Assembly: GCA_020466095.1 (NCBI GenBank)
Contig: CM035807.1
Location: forward strand, 54,916,555 to 54,980,554
DNA from: Chlorops oryzae
Lineage: Eukaryota; Arthropoda; Insecta; Diptera; Chloropidae
Length of the DNA: 64,000 bases
Direction of reading: 5' to 3'
Shown here: one piece after another, positions 22,560 through 33,866 of the stretch
Position numbering within the stretch: position 1 is the first letter of the stretch
Layout: each line of letters starts with the position of its first letter
Program-made: the position numbers and the translations under genes
The notes under the pieces: generated by a model
The model's input: the letters and a program-made list of their open reading frames with translations, nothing else
Told to the model about the DNA's origin: nothing
The model's database searches: none

Positions 22560-24715
22560 ATTAGGTTGCAGCGTTAATGTCTGCGGATTCTCCAGGAGGA
22601 AGGACAGTTCTTAGTATGCTCTTTCTACCTACCTAGAGACTCCCCTGACCTGGACTTTCTAACGTTGAAAGGACTGGTGGACTACAGTACTGCAAATAGG
22701 AAACAGATTATTGTTGGCAGTGACGCAAATGCACACCACACAATCTGGGGCAGCACCAATATCAACACAAGGGGTGAGTGCCTTTTTAAATTTATCACAA
22801 GCAATAACCTGAATATTTTAAATTCAGGCAACAGGCCTACGTTTTTAAATAGAATTAGAGAAGCAGTACTAGATATCACTCTTGCCACATCATTTATAAA
22901 GATATTTATAAGAGAATGGAAAGTTTCCTCGGAAACATCCATGTCGGACCATCGTTGGATAACCTTCTATGTCAACCTAGGCGCAAGGGTTACTGATACG
23001 TATAGGGCGCCTAGGGCCTCAGATTGGGATCTATTTTCAGATGAACTCAGGGCCAACATAGGCAATTGTAAGTGTGTTTACCAGTAATGCACATGATCTG
23101 AAAAACAGCAGATGATATTGTCAACACAGCTATAACCAACGCCTACCATGAGTCCTGTCCGATCAAAATCAAGACCGGTAACAGATCAGTGCCTTGGTGG
23201 AACAACAAACTAGCCAAGCTTAGAGCCGAATCTCGGAGGCTTTTTAACAGGGCTAAAACACACGGTGAATGGGCCATATATAAAAATGCCCTCACCATCT
23301 ACAATAAAAAAATTAAAAGGGCCAAAAGAGAATCATGGAGGAACTTCTTCTCAGGGCTCCAAAGTCTAAGCAGTAGTGCGAGAATCCACAAAGTAATTTC
23401 AAAAAGGCACACTAAGCCCATCGGACTTCTTCAAAAGCCCATTGAGACCTATACTAAAGACTGCAAAGCATCACATGAGCTTCTCACAGAAATACACTAC
23501 CCGGGATCCACCCTCTGCAATCTGCCCAGTGATCACGTCATAACCTTTGGGATCAAAAGGCCCACTGAAGATGACTGGAGGACAGCTCGCAGAATTATAA
23601 CTGAAGGAAGAATTGATTAGGCTGTCAATTCGTTCTGTCCTTTTAAGGCCCCAGGGGCAGATGGAATTTTTCCAGCACTCCTACAAAAGGGCCTTACCCA
23701 CCTAATGTCCAACCTGATCAATATCTTCAGGGCAGGACTGGCAATGGGTGCTAGCCTACCAAATGGAAGGAGGTTATTGTCAGATATATACCTAAAGGGC
23801 GAGGAAAACCAAGTAACCTACCAAAATCCTATAGGCCTATTAATCTGACGTGTTTTCTCAGGAAATCCATGGAAAAAATTGTTGAAAGACGTATAAGGGA
23901 AGAATACTTATCATAAAATCCCCTTCATCTAAATCAATATGGAGGGTTTCTCCAAACCATCTCTTAATGGAGAGGAGCCACAATTCGTGAACCCAGTCAA
24001 ATATCTGGGAGTTATTCTAGATGAAAAGTTTATATGGAATGCTCACATCGATAATACTATCAGAAAGGCCAGAGCTGCTATATGGACCAGCAGAAACCTC
24101 CAAGGAAAATCTTGGGGCCTTACTCCAAAACTCAGCCTTTCGATGTAAACGTCAGTTGGTAGACCTATCATATCATACGGTGCAGCCATTTGGTACAGGA
24201 AAGCTCGGCAAAGAACTGCGAGGGACAGTCTTTGGAAACTCCAAAAACTAGCCTGCGTCTGTGCACTGTGGCTTCCTTCACTTCATCTGTTCGTTAAGAG
24301 AGAGGCAATGACGTTCGTGGCCGAATTTCTTCAAACTGATGTAAGGCAAATAAGAGTGCTAACAAACTCAAGTCGGGGAACGGAAATGCAAAGAGAGGAA
24401 GGACTAAATATTACCATATCTGACATTTGCCCTCCAGATTTAACTTCCAAAAAAAAATTTCGAATATCTTTACCAGACAGAAATGACTGGGATGAAAATA
24501 GGCCCACGTTCATAGGAGACTACCATATGTGGTAAGCAGATGGCTCGAAGGAGGATCGAGGAGCTGGAGTGGGAGTTTACGACTTTAAGCCGAAAAAAGA
24601 AATATCTGCAAGCATGGGCCAAGAGACCTCGGTGTTTCAGGCAGAAACACATGCAATAGAACTCTGTCTTAGGGAATATAAAGGAACTGATGTAAAAGGA
24701 AAAAAACATATATAT
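22560..24715 (+). pseudogene. LOA ORF2 (endonuclease, RT remnant, RNase H)
   Basis: The endonuclease part has IIVGSDANAHHTIWGS and MSDHRW (22665-23087). The linker follows (VPWWNNKLAKLRAESRR). RT begins with FKAPGADGIFPALLQKG and KSYRPINLTCFL and stops at about 23935. After NQYGGF the sequence jumps to PVKYLGVILDEKF, so the RT core including the catalytic Asp pair is deleted. RNase H remains near 24535-24690 (ADGSKEDRGAGVGVY, ETSVFQAETHAIELC). It carries multiple stops. The terminal RNase H domain is what points to the LOA/I group. Confidence 0.83.
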
Positions 24716-25200
24716 TCTCTCGGACCACAGCGGATAGCCTTTAATTATAGCTCCCGCTGCTCCCGTCGTTTTGTTGCGCAGATGATATAGCTTTTGAACC
24801 GGTGGCAGGCGCGGGTGATTGGCGTTAGCCGAGGTGAGCCTGTCTCGAAATGCTGGCCACTCGATATAGCCACCAGAAAACACCACGGTGGTACCCTGAT
24901 GAAATTGTCTTCTTTATGGAAGTCGTTAGGTGGAGGGGTCGCCCGAGTGCTCGACAGCTGGGGGGTAAATGCTCATAACATCTTTTGAAGCCTAGCTCTT
25001 GCTATCATATGAAGATCTCGACACTCGCGATCACTTATTTCAGCAACATCGGCCGTCTCCGGACTCCAAGCTTCTTTATCGACCGCTGCTCCATACGCCT
25101 GACGCACTTCACTCCAATCAGCCATCAGTTGTTCGATTTTAATCTCTAACAATGGCTAGCTTTGATTCATCGTATCGCTGTTCATGGCTGCATCACACAT
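24715..25200 (-). pseudogene. BEL Gag N-terminal fragment
   Basis: Reads, in minus orientation, an N-terminal helical part (MADWSEVRQAYGAAVDKEAW) and then FSGGYIEWPAFRDRL and [20 protein letters not shown]. The last two closely match residues 130-180 of the intact Gag at 4321-9573. Stops and frame changes are present, and it ends abruptly near 24715. Confidence 0.83.
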
Positions 25201-26347
25201 GTTCTTGAATTCAGATACAAACTTAATTTGCCGCCGGATTTAATTGATATGAGCTGGATGCCTTAGAGCAAAAACCCACGTCAGAGTTTGAATGACCACA
25301 TATTATTACAATACATATTATTAATATGACAGCCGTAGCAACGTATGTGCGACTAATGCCGACCGAAGCGCACCTCAAATTTTCGACCTTTACCTTCGCA
25401 ACACCCCACAAACAACGCAACCCCAAATTCAATTAAAGAAAAATCAAATCGCTTTAATAGATTCAATAAAATCGCAGTAATATTCAATTTGAAGTTATTT
25501 ATATGTCCGCAAAAATCTCTATACAGAATTTCGAGTTTCAATCACAACCGTTGCATGCACAGAATATCAGCAGAGCGCCAGCATCACGGAATATGTTGAT
25601 GTGGTGTTATATGTCTCGCAGTTATAGTCCAGCACAGCAACGGAGCCAACATACAACACGTTTGGATCTTATTGCTCTAGTCTCGCTAGCTCGAGAATGT
25701 TCGATCGATATTTCCTTGATGTTCGGTGTGCGCTCACTACCGCTCAAAGTGATTGTCCGCAAATTTCGTGACACGATGGCGAAACTGACCTACGCACTAA
25801 ATATGTTGTGTGTCTGCCTCTCTACAATTGTACATTTATATAGACATCCGCATGAACACTTAGGGCGTTTGATATATGTGCAAGCTCGTGGTCTTCTTTT
25901 TTCGAAATTATAACGAAATTCGCAAAAAGAAAGAACAATCCAAGCAAGAGCACCGGTTTCATAAAGCCTTTCAGAGAACCGAAAAAGGAACAAAAACAAT
26001 TCGCGCGACGGCCGACTCCCTCCCTTCGTTCTCATCTAAAGGGAATGAGGAAACGACAAGAAGACCGTGAGTTGCCTGGCTGTTACTTTGTTTCTTCTTT
26101 AATTTTGCCCTGCATAAAAAACCACCGTTTACACTGAATGGCAAACGGGTACACTACCAATGTGAACTACCGAAGCTGCGGGGAAAGGGATTGTCCACGC
26201 TTCTATTGCGTGCTACGCTGCCCGCGCTTTGACCGTTATTCGGTGCCCTTGAAACTGGAACAGGGCGAATGAAGGACAGAGGCGTGATGCACGTCGCGTA
26301 CTTTCTCACTTCCTACAAATATTGGTCCTCCAGAACCTGATTCCAGG
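25201..26347 (-). other. Leader of the second BEL element
   Basis: Untranslated sequence between gag and the primer site. It keeps one hairpin-motif copy at 25349-25370 and the CAACACCCCACAAAC stretch matching 10128-10140 of the first BEL. No protein is recognised in it. Confidence 0.55.
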
Positions 26348-26365
26348 CTACTGGAAGCATCGCCA
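26348..26365 (-). other. Primer-binding site of the second BEL element
   Basis: On the minus strand TGGCGATGCTTCCAGTAG lies two bases from the LTR edge TGTTTAAG (26368). The spacing and first eight bases are the same as in the intact BEL. Confidence 0.6.
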
Positions 26366-27059
26366 AATGTTTAAGTAAGAGAGATGAATAGAAGCACGTA
26401 CCTTTAACTTTCCTGGAACAGGCTCTTGAAAGGCGTTCTTTCCAACGTGCTGTGTTCGGTGGTTTATATCGTGGGTTCAATGGGTTACGCGACGCGTAAA
26501 GCTAGAAACAGTCGCCAGGTATCGTATCGTAACGTGACGTGAAGGACGAGTTATGACTGGTCGATATACACATTTCCCATACACTGGGTTTGCATATGTA
26601 GATTTTGATCACAGGTCGGGGAAAGTTTTGTGATGCCGCTTTCACCATAAGCTCCATTAATATTTTTTTGTTCCTATGGACATTGCAATGTTCTTATGAC
26701 ATTATTGCTTCCAATATTCTTTTGGCTTTTTCAGCTTCTTTAAACTTTCCTAATAAAGCAAATTTCATATTTTTTTACAATTTCTCGATGTTATACCTTG
26801 CGCGGTTTTTAGTTGTCAAACTCCTCAGCCGGACATTATCGCATGCATGTAATAAAAACAGCAGCCTTCTCCCAACAAACTTCATTTAGGGTTTGTAATG
26901 CGAGTTGCCGCAGGATGAATTTTCACCCCTTCGGAAGTAGTACAGAAGTGGTGAACTTTCCGGCTGGGTCATAGGACGTTAGTAAATCTTAAGTCGCTCG
27001 AAGCTCATATGAACGCTTTGAGTTAAAGTATCGTGTTAAGAACTTAACACCTTTAGTGA

Positions 27060-27202
27060 GAACAAAGACTAAAGGTACTCCCCCCCCCTTAAGAAAGATT
27101 CCGCTTTTTAGTGATCAACTGAAGCGATAACACAATAAATCGGTCAGAAGATCAGCACATGAATTCAAAATAACACTTGGAATGCCATCAGGTCCAGCTA
27201 TA
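27060..27202 (-). pseudogene. CR1-like RT remnant, left of the mariner
   Basis: The minus strand encodes AGPDGIPSVILNSCADLL, the conserved start of a non-LTR RT domain, then decays. It continues the relic found on the other side of the mariner (28495-29230): the mariner landed between the linker and the RT. Confidence 0.6.
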
Positions 27203-27204
27203 TA

Positions 27205-28492
27205 TTAGGTGTAGTAAAAAGAAATCCATTATTTTTTCAATAGATGGCGTTATTTATCTGCATCTCGCGTTGTATAAGTCCGATCGTGTTCCGCTAGGGG
27301 GCATTAGAAAGATGACAATTCCTACTAAAAAAGCTTTTTTGACACTTTTTTGATTGATTGATTCAGTTTTGTTTGAGAGCTTGTCAAAGATGGACATCAG
27401 CAAAGAGAAAATTCGCTACATTTTACATTTTTTCTTCGATAAGGGAGAAAACGCAAGCCAGGCGGCTGAAAATGTGAATAGCGTTTATGGACCTGATACT
27501 GTAACAGCCAATCATGCGCAATTTTGGTTTCGTCGATTCCGTTCCGGTAACTTCGATGTCAAGGATGCACCACGCACTGGAAGGCCAATTGTCGAAAATG
27601 TCGATAAAATCATGGAAATTATCGAGTCCGACCGTCATGTTAGCACTGTTTCGATTGCAAAAGAGCTAAAGATTGCACAAAAAACCGTTTGGAACCATTT
27701 GAATAAGGCTGGATACACAAAGAAGCTCGATGTATGGGTGCCACACGAGTTAACGCAAAAAAACCTCACAGACCGAATTTCCATCTGCGAATCGCTGCTG
27801 AACCGCAACAAAATCGACCCATTTCTGAAGCGGATGGTGACTGGTGATGAAAAGTGGGTCACTTACGACAACGTCAAGCGAAAACGGTCGTGGTCGAAAC
27901 ACGGTGAACCGGCGGAAACGGTGGCCAAGCCAGGATTGACGGCCAGGAAGGTTTTGCTGTGTGTTTGGTGGGATTGGCAGGGAATTATCTACTATGAGCT
28001 GCTCCCATACGGCAAAACTCTTAACTCGGAACTCTACTGTCAACAATTGGACCGTCTGAAGGATGCAATCGCCCATAAGCGGCCAGATTTGGCCAATAGG
28101 AGAGGAATTGTGTTCCATCAGGACAACGCCAGGCCACACACATCGATAGTGACTCGCCAGAAGCTCCGGGAGTTTGGTTGGGAGGTTCTTCTGCATCCAC
28201 CTTATAGTCCGGACCTGGCACCAAGTGATTACCATCTGTTCCTGTCCATGGCGAACAATTTTGCTGGTGAAACATTCGCTTCAAGAGAGGCTTCTGAAAT
28301 TCGACTGTCTCAATTTTTTGCTAATAGGAACGAGGGCTTCTATGAGAGAGGCATAATGAAATTACCTTTAAAATGGCAACAAGTTATCGAACAAAACGGC
28401 GCATATTTGACCTAAATCGGGTCATTCTAACTATCTTAAATAAAGCCCTCAATTTAATGCAAAAATAATGGATTTCTTTTTACTACACCTAA
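27205..28492 (+). mobile_element. mariner transposon with intact transposase
   Basis: 1288 bp with 32-bp terminal inverted repeats that match perfectly (27205-27236 and 28461-28492), starting TTAGGTGTAGT, flanked by TA at 27203-27204 and 28493-28494. It holds one uninterrupted transposase gene. It splits a CR1-like relic, so it is younger than that element. Size, TA target and repeat length are all normal for the family. Confidence 0.96.
27390..28415 (+). CDS. mariner transposase (DD34D), 341 aa
   Basis: The ATG at 27390 opens 341 codons without a stop; the usual length is about 345. The N-terminal helix-turn-helix region covers roughly residues 1-115 (FWFRRFRSGNFDVKD, then TVSIAKELKIAQKTVWNHL). 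The linker motif WVPHELT follows. The catalytic triad is complete: D in VTGDEKWV, D in FHQDNARPHT, and the third D exactly 34 residues later in YSPDLAPSDYHLF. The enzyme cuts at its own inverted repeats and inserts at TA. With all hallmark residues and perfect repeats it may be functional. Confidence 0.96.
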   Translation: MDISKEKIRYILHFFFDKGENASQAAENVNSVYGPDTVTANHAQFWFRRFRSGNFDVKDAPRTGRPIVENVDKIMEIIESDRHVSTVSIAKELKIAQKTVWNHLNKAGYTKKLDVWVPHELTQKNLTDRISICESLLNRNKIDPFLKRMVTGDEKWVTYDNVKRKRSWSKHGEPAETVAKPGLTARKVLLCVWWDWQGIIYYELLPYGKTLNSELYCQQLDRLKDAIAHKRPDLANRRGIVFHQDNARPHTSIVTRQKLREFGWEVLLHPPYSPDLAPSDYHLFLSMANNFAGETFASREASEIRLSQFFANRNEGFYERGIMKLPLKWQQVIEQNGAYLT

Positions 28493-28494
28493 TA

Positions 28495-29230
28495 TGATGA
28501 TTTTACCGATTAAAAGTTGATTACTGATGAATCAATTGCAAGAAAATTGAAACAAGATGGAATAGATGATTTTTTCCTCTCTTGGCGTGAATAGTGTGAA
28601 TCTGTGCAAATTGATTCAAAAAATTTTGTAAATAAATTGGCAGTTTGTTCATCGGATGGGGAAATCTGTTCACAATAAACCATTTGTGCAATATAGGCCT
28701 CACATTTACGTTTAGTATCCACAAACTTAAAGAACTAATTAGGATTAAAGCGAATTTGTGCTTTTAAACTATTTGGATTGTCCTTGTAGCATTTTCTACT
28801 ACATCAAGAATTACAGTCACGGGCCTAAGAATGTCTGCCGTAGTCACCTACAGTGGCAGTAGTCTTAAACTTCTTGAAAACCTGTTTATTTTTATTTTTT
28901 AAACAGCAAAGCTGCTTTTTTGACCGGACAGGACGGCTATTCGGAACAGAAGCTTTTTTGGGACACAATTCAAAATGTTGTTTATTTGCAATAACGGTAA
29001 TTCCAGTATTTTATCCACAAAAGTTTTAAGCTCTAAAGTCAGGGGAGTCAAACACCGTGAGTCTCCAGAGTAATCTCAGGCAACATGGGGCATGTTGAAG
29101 TCACCACACACTATGATAGAGTCTTAGGTCTCAGACAGCTCACTACAAGGTGGAATATACGAACATGTCAAAATTATGTTAATTTAGCTATACGTATTCG
29201 GACGCTGCAGAAGTTGTTGAAAAAGTCTCT
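28495..29230 (-). pseudogene. CR1-like ORF2 remnant: endonuclease and linker
   Basis: The minus strand reads an endonuclease piece (CSYIPPCSELSE, DSIIVCGDFNMP near 29090-29140) and then, closer to the mariner, the pre-RT linker (FVDTKRKCEAYIAQM, ANLFTKFFESIC). Both are typical of CR1/Jockey-type ORF2. Stops and shifts occur throughout. It continues at 27202. Confidence 0.65.
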
Positions 29231-29265
29231 TTATTGTTAGTATCAGGTACTTGAAAAGCTAAATA

Positions 29266-29754
29266 CAGTGGGGTCTCGTTATAAGTCGCCTCATTATACG
29301 TCGATTCGCACTTATGTCACGTATCAATTAACACCCTGGTTCGCTATAAGTCGAAAATGATTCGCAACTACGTCTAAAAGTTTGGGGGAAATTTTTTTTG
29401 TCTTTTGCGGCCCTAAGTGCCATCTCCAATGACGCGTCAGGTGCGTTCCGTCAATTGACGCAAACACATGCAGGCATATGGAAGCAGCTCAAATCATTTG
29501 CGTTTTGTGGACGCAGTGTAAAACGTTCAGCATCCGACGAATAATTGGAAATCAGACATTGGAGCAGTGATGCCACTTGTAAGGAAATTTCATTTTATTG
29601 ACTTTAAAAAAATTGTGTATAAATTTTTGAGCTTTGAGGAACCAATTAGAAATTATTTCATACAATCATATAAAGAAAACTGATTCGTTATAAGTCGATT
29701 CGCTATACGTTGATTTTTTAGGAAAGAGAAACGACATATAACGAGACCCCACTG
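29266..29754. mobile_element. pogo/Tigger-like MITE (489 bp)
   Basis: Starts CAGTGGGGTCTCGTTAT and ends with its inverted copy, flanked by TA at 29264-29265 and 29755-29756. Internal copies of TATAAGTCG and TATACGTCGATTCG repeat the terminal motif. There is no transposase. A TA target and a CAGT start are typical of the pogo branch of Tc1/mariner elements. Confidence 0.8.
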
Positions 29755-29756
29755 TA

Positions 29757-30181
29757 CTCGCAAAATTTCAGTTCTTTGCAGCTATGTAGTGTTTGATATG
29801 TTCCTCTGTAGTGTCAGCTGCAAGTCTAGAGACAAAAATCGATTTTTTTTTCAAGCGGCTTCACTGGTTGGTACGGTACTGCATTTTACCAAGAATATTA
29901 TTTGGTACTACGTGTTGCTGAAGACGACGATTGCAATCCGGAATTTGAATTTTCATTTAATCAACATTCAGAATGGAATCGACACATTTGTATTAGAAAG
30001 TGGTGTGCTAGCGTTAGAACATGGGTTTAACAACCTACTAGACGAAGAGATAAAATCTCCTGAGTGGGAATTCTGAAGCGTATTATTAATATTTTCATTC
30101 TACGACACAAACGAAAACCCATTGAGCGAAACCATGCGGTTCGTAATTTTTATTATCCTTCCTGCAAAGTCTCCGTGTTAC
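29757..30181. other. Unassigned stretch
   Basis: No feature recognised. It contains a 95-codon plus-strand frame (29789-30076) with no motif I know. Confidence 0.5.
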
Positions 30182-30186
30182 CGCCG

Positions 30187-30222
30187 CACACAGGGCAAAA
30201 AACCCTCTTTACGGCGCCAAAA
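30187..30222 (+). repeat. Transib left terminal inverted repeat
   Basis: CACACAGGGCAAAAAACCC... aligns with the inverted right end at about 32982-33017. The shared bases are CACACAGGG, an A-run, TTTACG and CAAAA. The CACA start recalls the heptamer of Transib ends and of RAG signal sequences. Confidence 0.82.
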
Positions 30223-30816
30223 ATAAAAAAAAAATTATTTAAAAATCACACGCAATATCTATTGTAATATGTAGCTTAATGTTACAAATATACAATACAA
30301 TTAATAAGTTGCGTCAAGATGAACGAAAGAGTTCGCACAAATTCACGCAAGCTTACTGTTTGAACTTGGTGCAATCACGCATTCATTAGTGGGCTAAACG
30401 CAGTGCAATATATTGTATATTTGTGCGGTGACAGCAAGTGGTATCCACGCTTTTAATAATTGAAACTGAAGCAAGCTGTAACTACTTTCAAATAAGACAA
30501 TTATAAAAGATTGAGTAATCGATTAAGATATAAAAAAATTCAAAACAGTTTAACAACTATTCTTGTTATTTCTATTTGCATATCTGTGATTGCTGTAAGC
30601 TTATAATAAAAGTTCCATCGAGTTATGTTCATTGGACATAATCAGACTATAGCCATCTGTTTAGCCTTTTGCTTCGAACTAAATTTGGCTCCATCTGCAG
30701 CCAACATTTTATATAATTTTTCATTGTTTACAGGTAGTCGAAGTTATTCTACGAAGTCGCCAAATATTCCTAGAAATTAACTTTTTTCGGTCTTGAAAAG
30801 TGAAAATTTATTAAAG

Positions 30817-32824
30817 ATGCCGGTAGCTGAATGCAAAACGCGGGTTCTCCAATATATTTTGGAGAAGTTTAACGTCACCGAAATTCCTTCGAAATTTGAA
30901 AGTTCTGTAAAAAATTCAATAAAGGTGTTTGTAACGAAGTTGATTTCGAAATGGAGAGAAAGTCATCACATTCGAGCAAAATTTAAAAAAAACTTTCAAT
31001 GGCTTAATGGAAATATTATCCTACCGCAATTGGTAGAAATAGGTCAGACACCTAAAAAAATCAAGTCAAAGGTAGACCAGCAAAGAGTTTTACAGCATTG
31101 TCACTTCGTAGTAAACAAAGGAAAGTTCAATCATTCGTCAGACAAATTTCTTCCGAAGAGCTTACGTATGCAGCTGAAAGTAGCTTGGTTAAGTTATGAA
31201 CAAGAGCTAAAGTGATGAAAATGGCATTGGAAGTTTCACTTAAAAAGCTAAAGAAAATGCGTGAAGTAACCCAACCTTCGCTCACTGCCTATACCCCAGA
31301 AGAAGCTTTGGCTCTCATATTTGATAAAAGTTTAACAAAGGAAGATTATATTAAAATCCAAAGGGAAGCAAAAGCAAGAGGAGCCTCTTCGTATCCAGCA
31401 TACAATTGTATATCTGAAGTCAAAAAAACATGCAACCCTGAAAATATGACCATATCAGAAAGCGAAGCTAGAATTCCTTTACAGAATGTACTTAATTTGA
31501 CTGGGAGTAAAATGTTTGAAGTACAGCGGGATGTTATTCGAAGTTATCTGCCATCCGAGGTCACATCCGTCGATATTTATTATAAATGGGGACTGGATGG
31601 AAGTGGAGGGCATAGTATATATAAGCAGAACTTTCAAAGTAACCCGAAATTTTCCGAAATATACTTTTAACCACAATCGTTCCCTTGGAAATTTCAGCAA
31701 CACACCAAGGGAAAGAGTTAATATTTTGGAAAACTACAGTCCTTCATCGACTAAATACTGTCGCCCTATTTGTTTTAAATTGGCCAAAGAAAATAACATT
31801 ACCGTCAAGCAGGAATACGATTATATCGAGGAACAAATCCGGACTCTTCAACCTACCATTATTGAATTGAACACGAAAAAGAAAATTCTGTTTAAACACA
31901 TACCATTCTATACAATGATGGATGGAAAAACGTCTAATGATCTAACAGATACTGCATCAACTCAATCTTGTAATATATGCAAAATAACGTCCAAGGATAT
32001 TAATGATATAGACAAGGTTTTGTCAAGAACTTCCGATATTTCAGCGTTCAAATTTTGATTATCGGTATTGCACGCTTACTTAAGATGCTTTGAATACTTA
32101 TTACATATAAGCTATAAAATAGAGTTGACGCAATGGCAAGCAAGATAACAAACAGCAAAAGATTTGATCAAGAAAAGAAAAGCAATAATAACAAATGCGT
32201 TTTACGAAAAACTGGGTTTGATTGTAGATCAGCCCAAGCAAGGTGGAGGTAACACAAACGATGGTAATACCGCTCGAAAATTTTTCGCCAACCCTATCGT
32301 TGCAGCTGAAATAACAGATCTTGACGAACATCTTATAAGAAGATTTTCGAATATCTTAACTGTGGTTTCAAGTTTCCATTACATAAAAGTCGATATTTTC
32401 AAGCGTTATTGTCTCGCTACTGCAAAGTTTTGCATTCAACTATATGGATGGTATAAAATGAGTGCTTGTGTTTACAAGTTACTCATCCACAGCAGCGAAA
32501 TCATAGCTTCTTTGCCAGTGCCCGAAGGCCAGTTTTCTGAGGATGTTTAAGAAACCTGCCAAAAAGAGTACCAAAACATTAGACTGCTTCATTCAAGGAA
32601 AACGTCTAAAACAGGCACAAATACGGATATTATTTACTGGATGCTCATTTATTCAGATCCTCTATATTACTTCGAAGAGACAAAATAAATCAATGAAAAT
32701 GAATAATGGTTTCAATGATGAAATGAGGGCAATGATAACAATTCCTCAATATTTGGAAGATATGTTTTTAGAAAGTTATAACGATGGTGGTCTTGAAGAT
32801 AACGATGAAAGCGATTCCGACTAA
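30817..32824 (+). pseudogene. Transib transposase relic
   Basis: First ATG at 30817. The relic runs through frames 30793-31215, 31212-31670, 31670-32058, about 32060-32550, and a short tail to 32824. Core motifs are YKWGLDGSGGHSIYKQNF (first catalytic Asp, about 31596), then YCRPICFKLAKE, then FYTMMDGKTSNDLTDTAS with CNIC (second Asp, about 31922). The C-terminal region holds GNTNDGNTARKFF, YGWYKMSACVYKLLIHSSEI (the third acidic residue may be this Glu) and YQNIRLLHSRKT. Shifts occur near 31213, 31660, 32130 and 32545, with a TGA at 32056-32058. The motifs are those of Transib transposases, the relatives of vertebrate RAG1. Confidence 0.9.
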
Positions 32825-33022
32825 TATCATTTTTTTATTTTTGTTTTCTAATTATTAAAAAAAAAAACACTGTTAAACTTCAAAAACATGATCTATTATG
32901 ACTTTAGGTGATATTTGAACATTTTCGCAATATTAAAATAAAATCACTAGCATTATAATTCGTTTAAAACAAAAACAATACTTTTGTCGTCGTAAATGTG
33001 ATATTTTTCCCTGTGTGCGCCG

Positions 33023-33717
33023 ACCGAAAACTTCTTAATAGAAGTATCTAGTGCATCTATTATCTTATACACATTTAAAAAATTTCATAAAGAGTAAATT
33101 TGTCCACTAGGGACTTTAAGTCCTTTCCTATCTCTTCTAAGACAGACTTGGTTAGTCTGAGGAGTCTGTAGAGTCTTACATCAGATGGCTTGCATTCAGT
33201 GCATGACCAATGGAGTCGCTAATTAGCCGTCAATTGATCCAGGATTCTACGATTGAGACCAGAACATTTGGCAGGGTATGAACCATCATCTTTGCGCTTT
33301 GCCATGCAAGGTACTCCAGAACACTATGGAAACCAAATATTATCCAACAAATTTTATAAATATTATTTACCGTTTTGAAGACACTGGAATGGAAATTTAG
33401 AACGAAAACAGCTATGAAATGGAAAACATAAGAATACCAGTTTTAATACACTGGTGAATGGTTGTGGAAACCATTAATAGCTGCAGATCGAAGATCGCTA
33501 ATTGTACGAGTATGGCTTTAAGTTTGCAAATTAAATAAATTAATAATGGTCTTCTCTTAAACGTGTATTTGCCTCGAAAACTTCGAAAAATCGTAAATCA
33601 AGAAGGCTTAGAAGTTTATGAACGAAATTTTGTATGAAAAATTGTACACTTTTACGATTTTTCAATCTTTTCACTTTTAAGGGAATACCCTAAATGTTTT
33701 TTTGCATACATACCTGT
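33023..33717. other. Unassigned stretch
   Basis: AT-rich, with no reading frame or repeat that I recognise. Confidence 0.5.
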
Positions 33718-33866
33718 ATGCACGGATCTTGCCCACCGTGTCTATTGTTGCAGTTTTTATAGTTTTATTCGACCCTTTTCGTATTTTAATTTTTAATTAC
33801 TGTAATATTTGTCCGGGCTGAGGGTCCAAGCATTTCTATTACGAAACGTAAATTTTTTGGCAATCG
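33718..33866 (-). repeat. Putative SINE copy (minus strand, body only)
   Basis: Inverted match to 59500-59626. It shares CACGGATC-TGCCCACCGTG, TTATTCGACCCTT, GGG-CTGAGGGTCCAA-CATTTCT and GTAAATTTTTTGGCAAT in the same order and spacing. The tRNA-like head is missing. Confidence 0.72.

Larger units (their letters stand above)
14280..24715 (+). mobile_element. LOA-clade non-LTR retrotransposon, degraded and interrupted
   Basis: An old plus-strand element with leader, ORF1, and ORF2 carrying endonuclease, RT and RNase H. It is split by the Jockey element at about 15272-21300 and probably cut on its left by the copia. ORF2 has lost the RT core including the YADD region, and every frame carries stops and shifts. 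The 3' end is gone: at about 24715 the sequence switches into a minus-strand BEL fragment. The RNase H domain after RT separates it from Jockey and CR1 elements. Confidence 0.75.
24700..27000 (-). mobile_element. 5' part of a second BEL/Pao element
   Basis: In minus-strand order it holds the inner end of an LTR (from 26368), a primer-binding site, a leader with one hairpin-repeat copy, and the N-terminal half of gag. The gag frame stops at about 24700, where the LOA sequence begins, so the rest of pol is missing. It is related to the intact BEL at 2810-11465 but clearly a different family. The outer LTR boundary is not visible; 27000 is a guess. Confidence 0.7.
30187..33017 (+). mobile_element. 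Transib DNA transposon (RAG1-related), decayed
   Basis: A 2831-bp element. Its ends read CACACAGGG on both sides as inverted repeats of about 36 bp, and it is flanked by the 5-bp direct repeat CGCCG (30182-30186 and 33018-33022). A 5-bp CG-rich target of the form CGNCG is characteristic of Transib. The internal transposase relic carries Transib/RAG1-core motifs. The coding frame has several shifts and at least one stop, so the copy is inactive. Confidence 0.9.
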
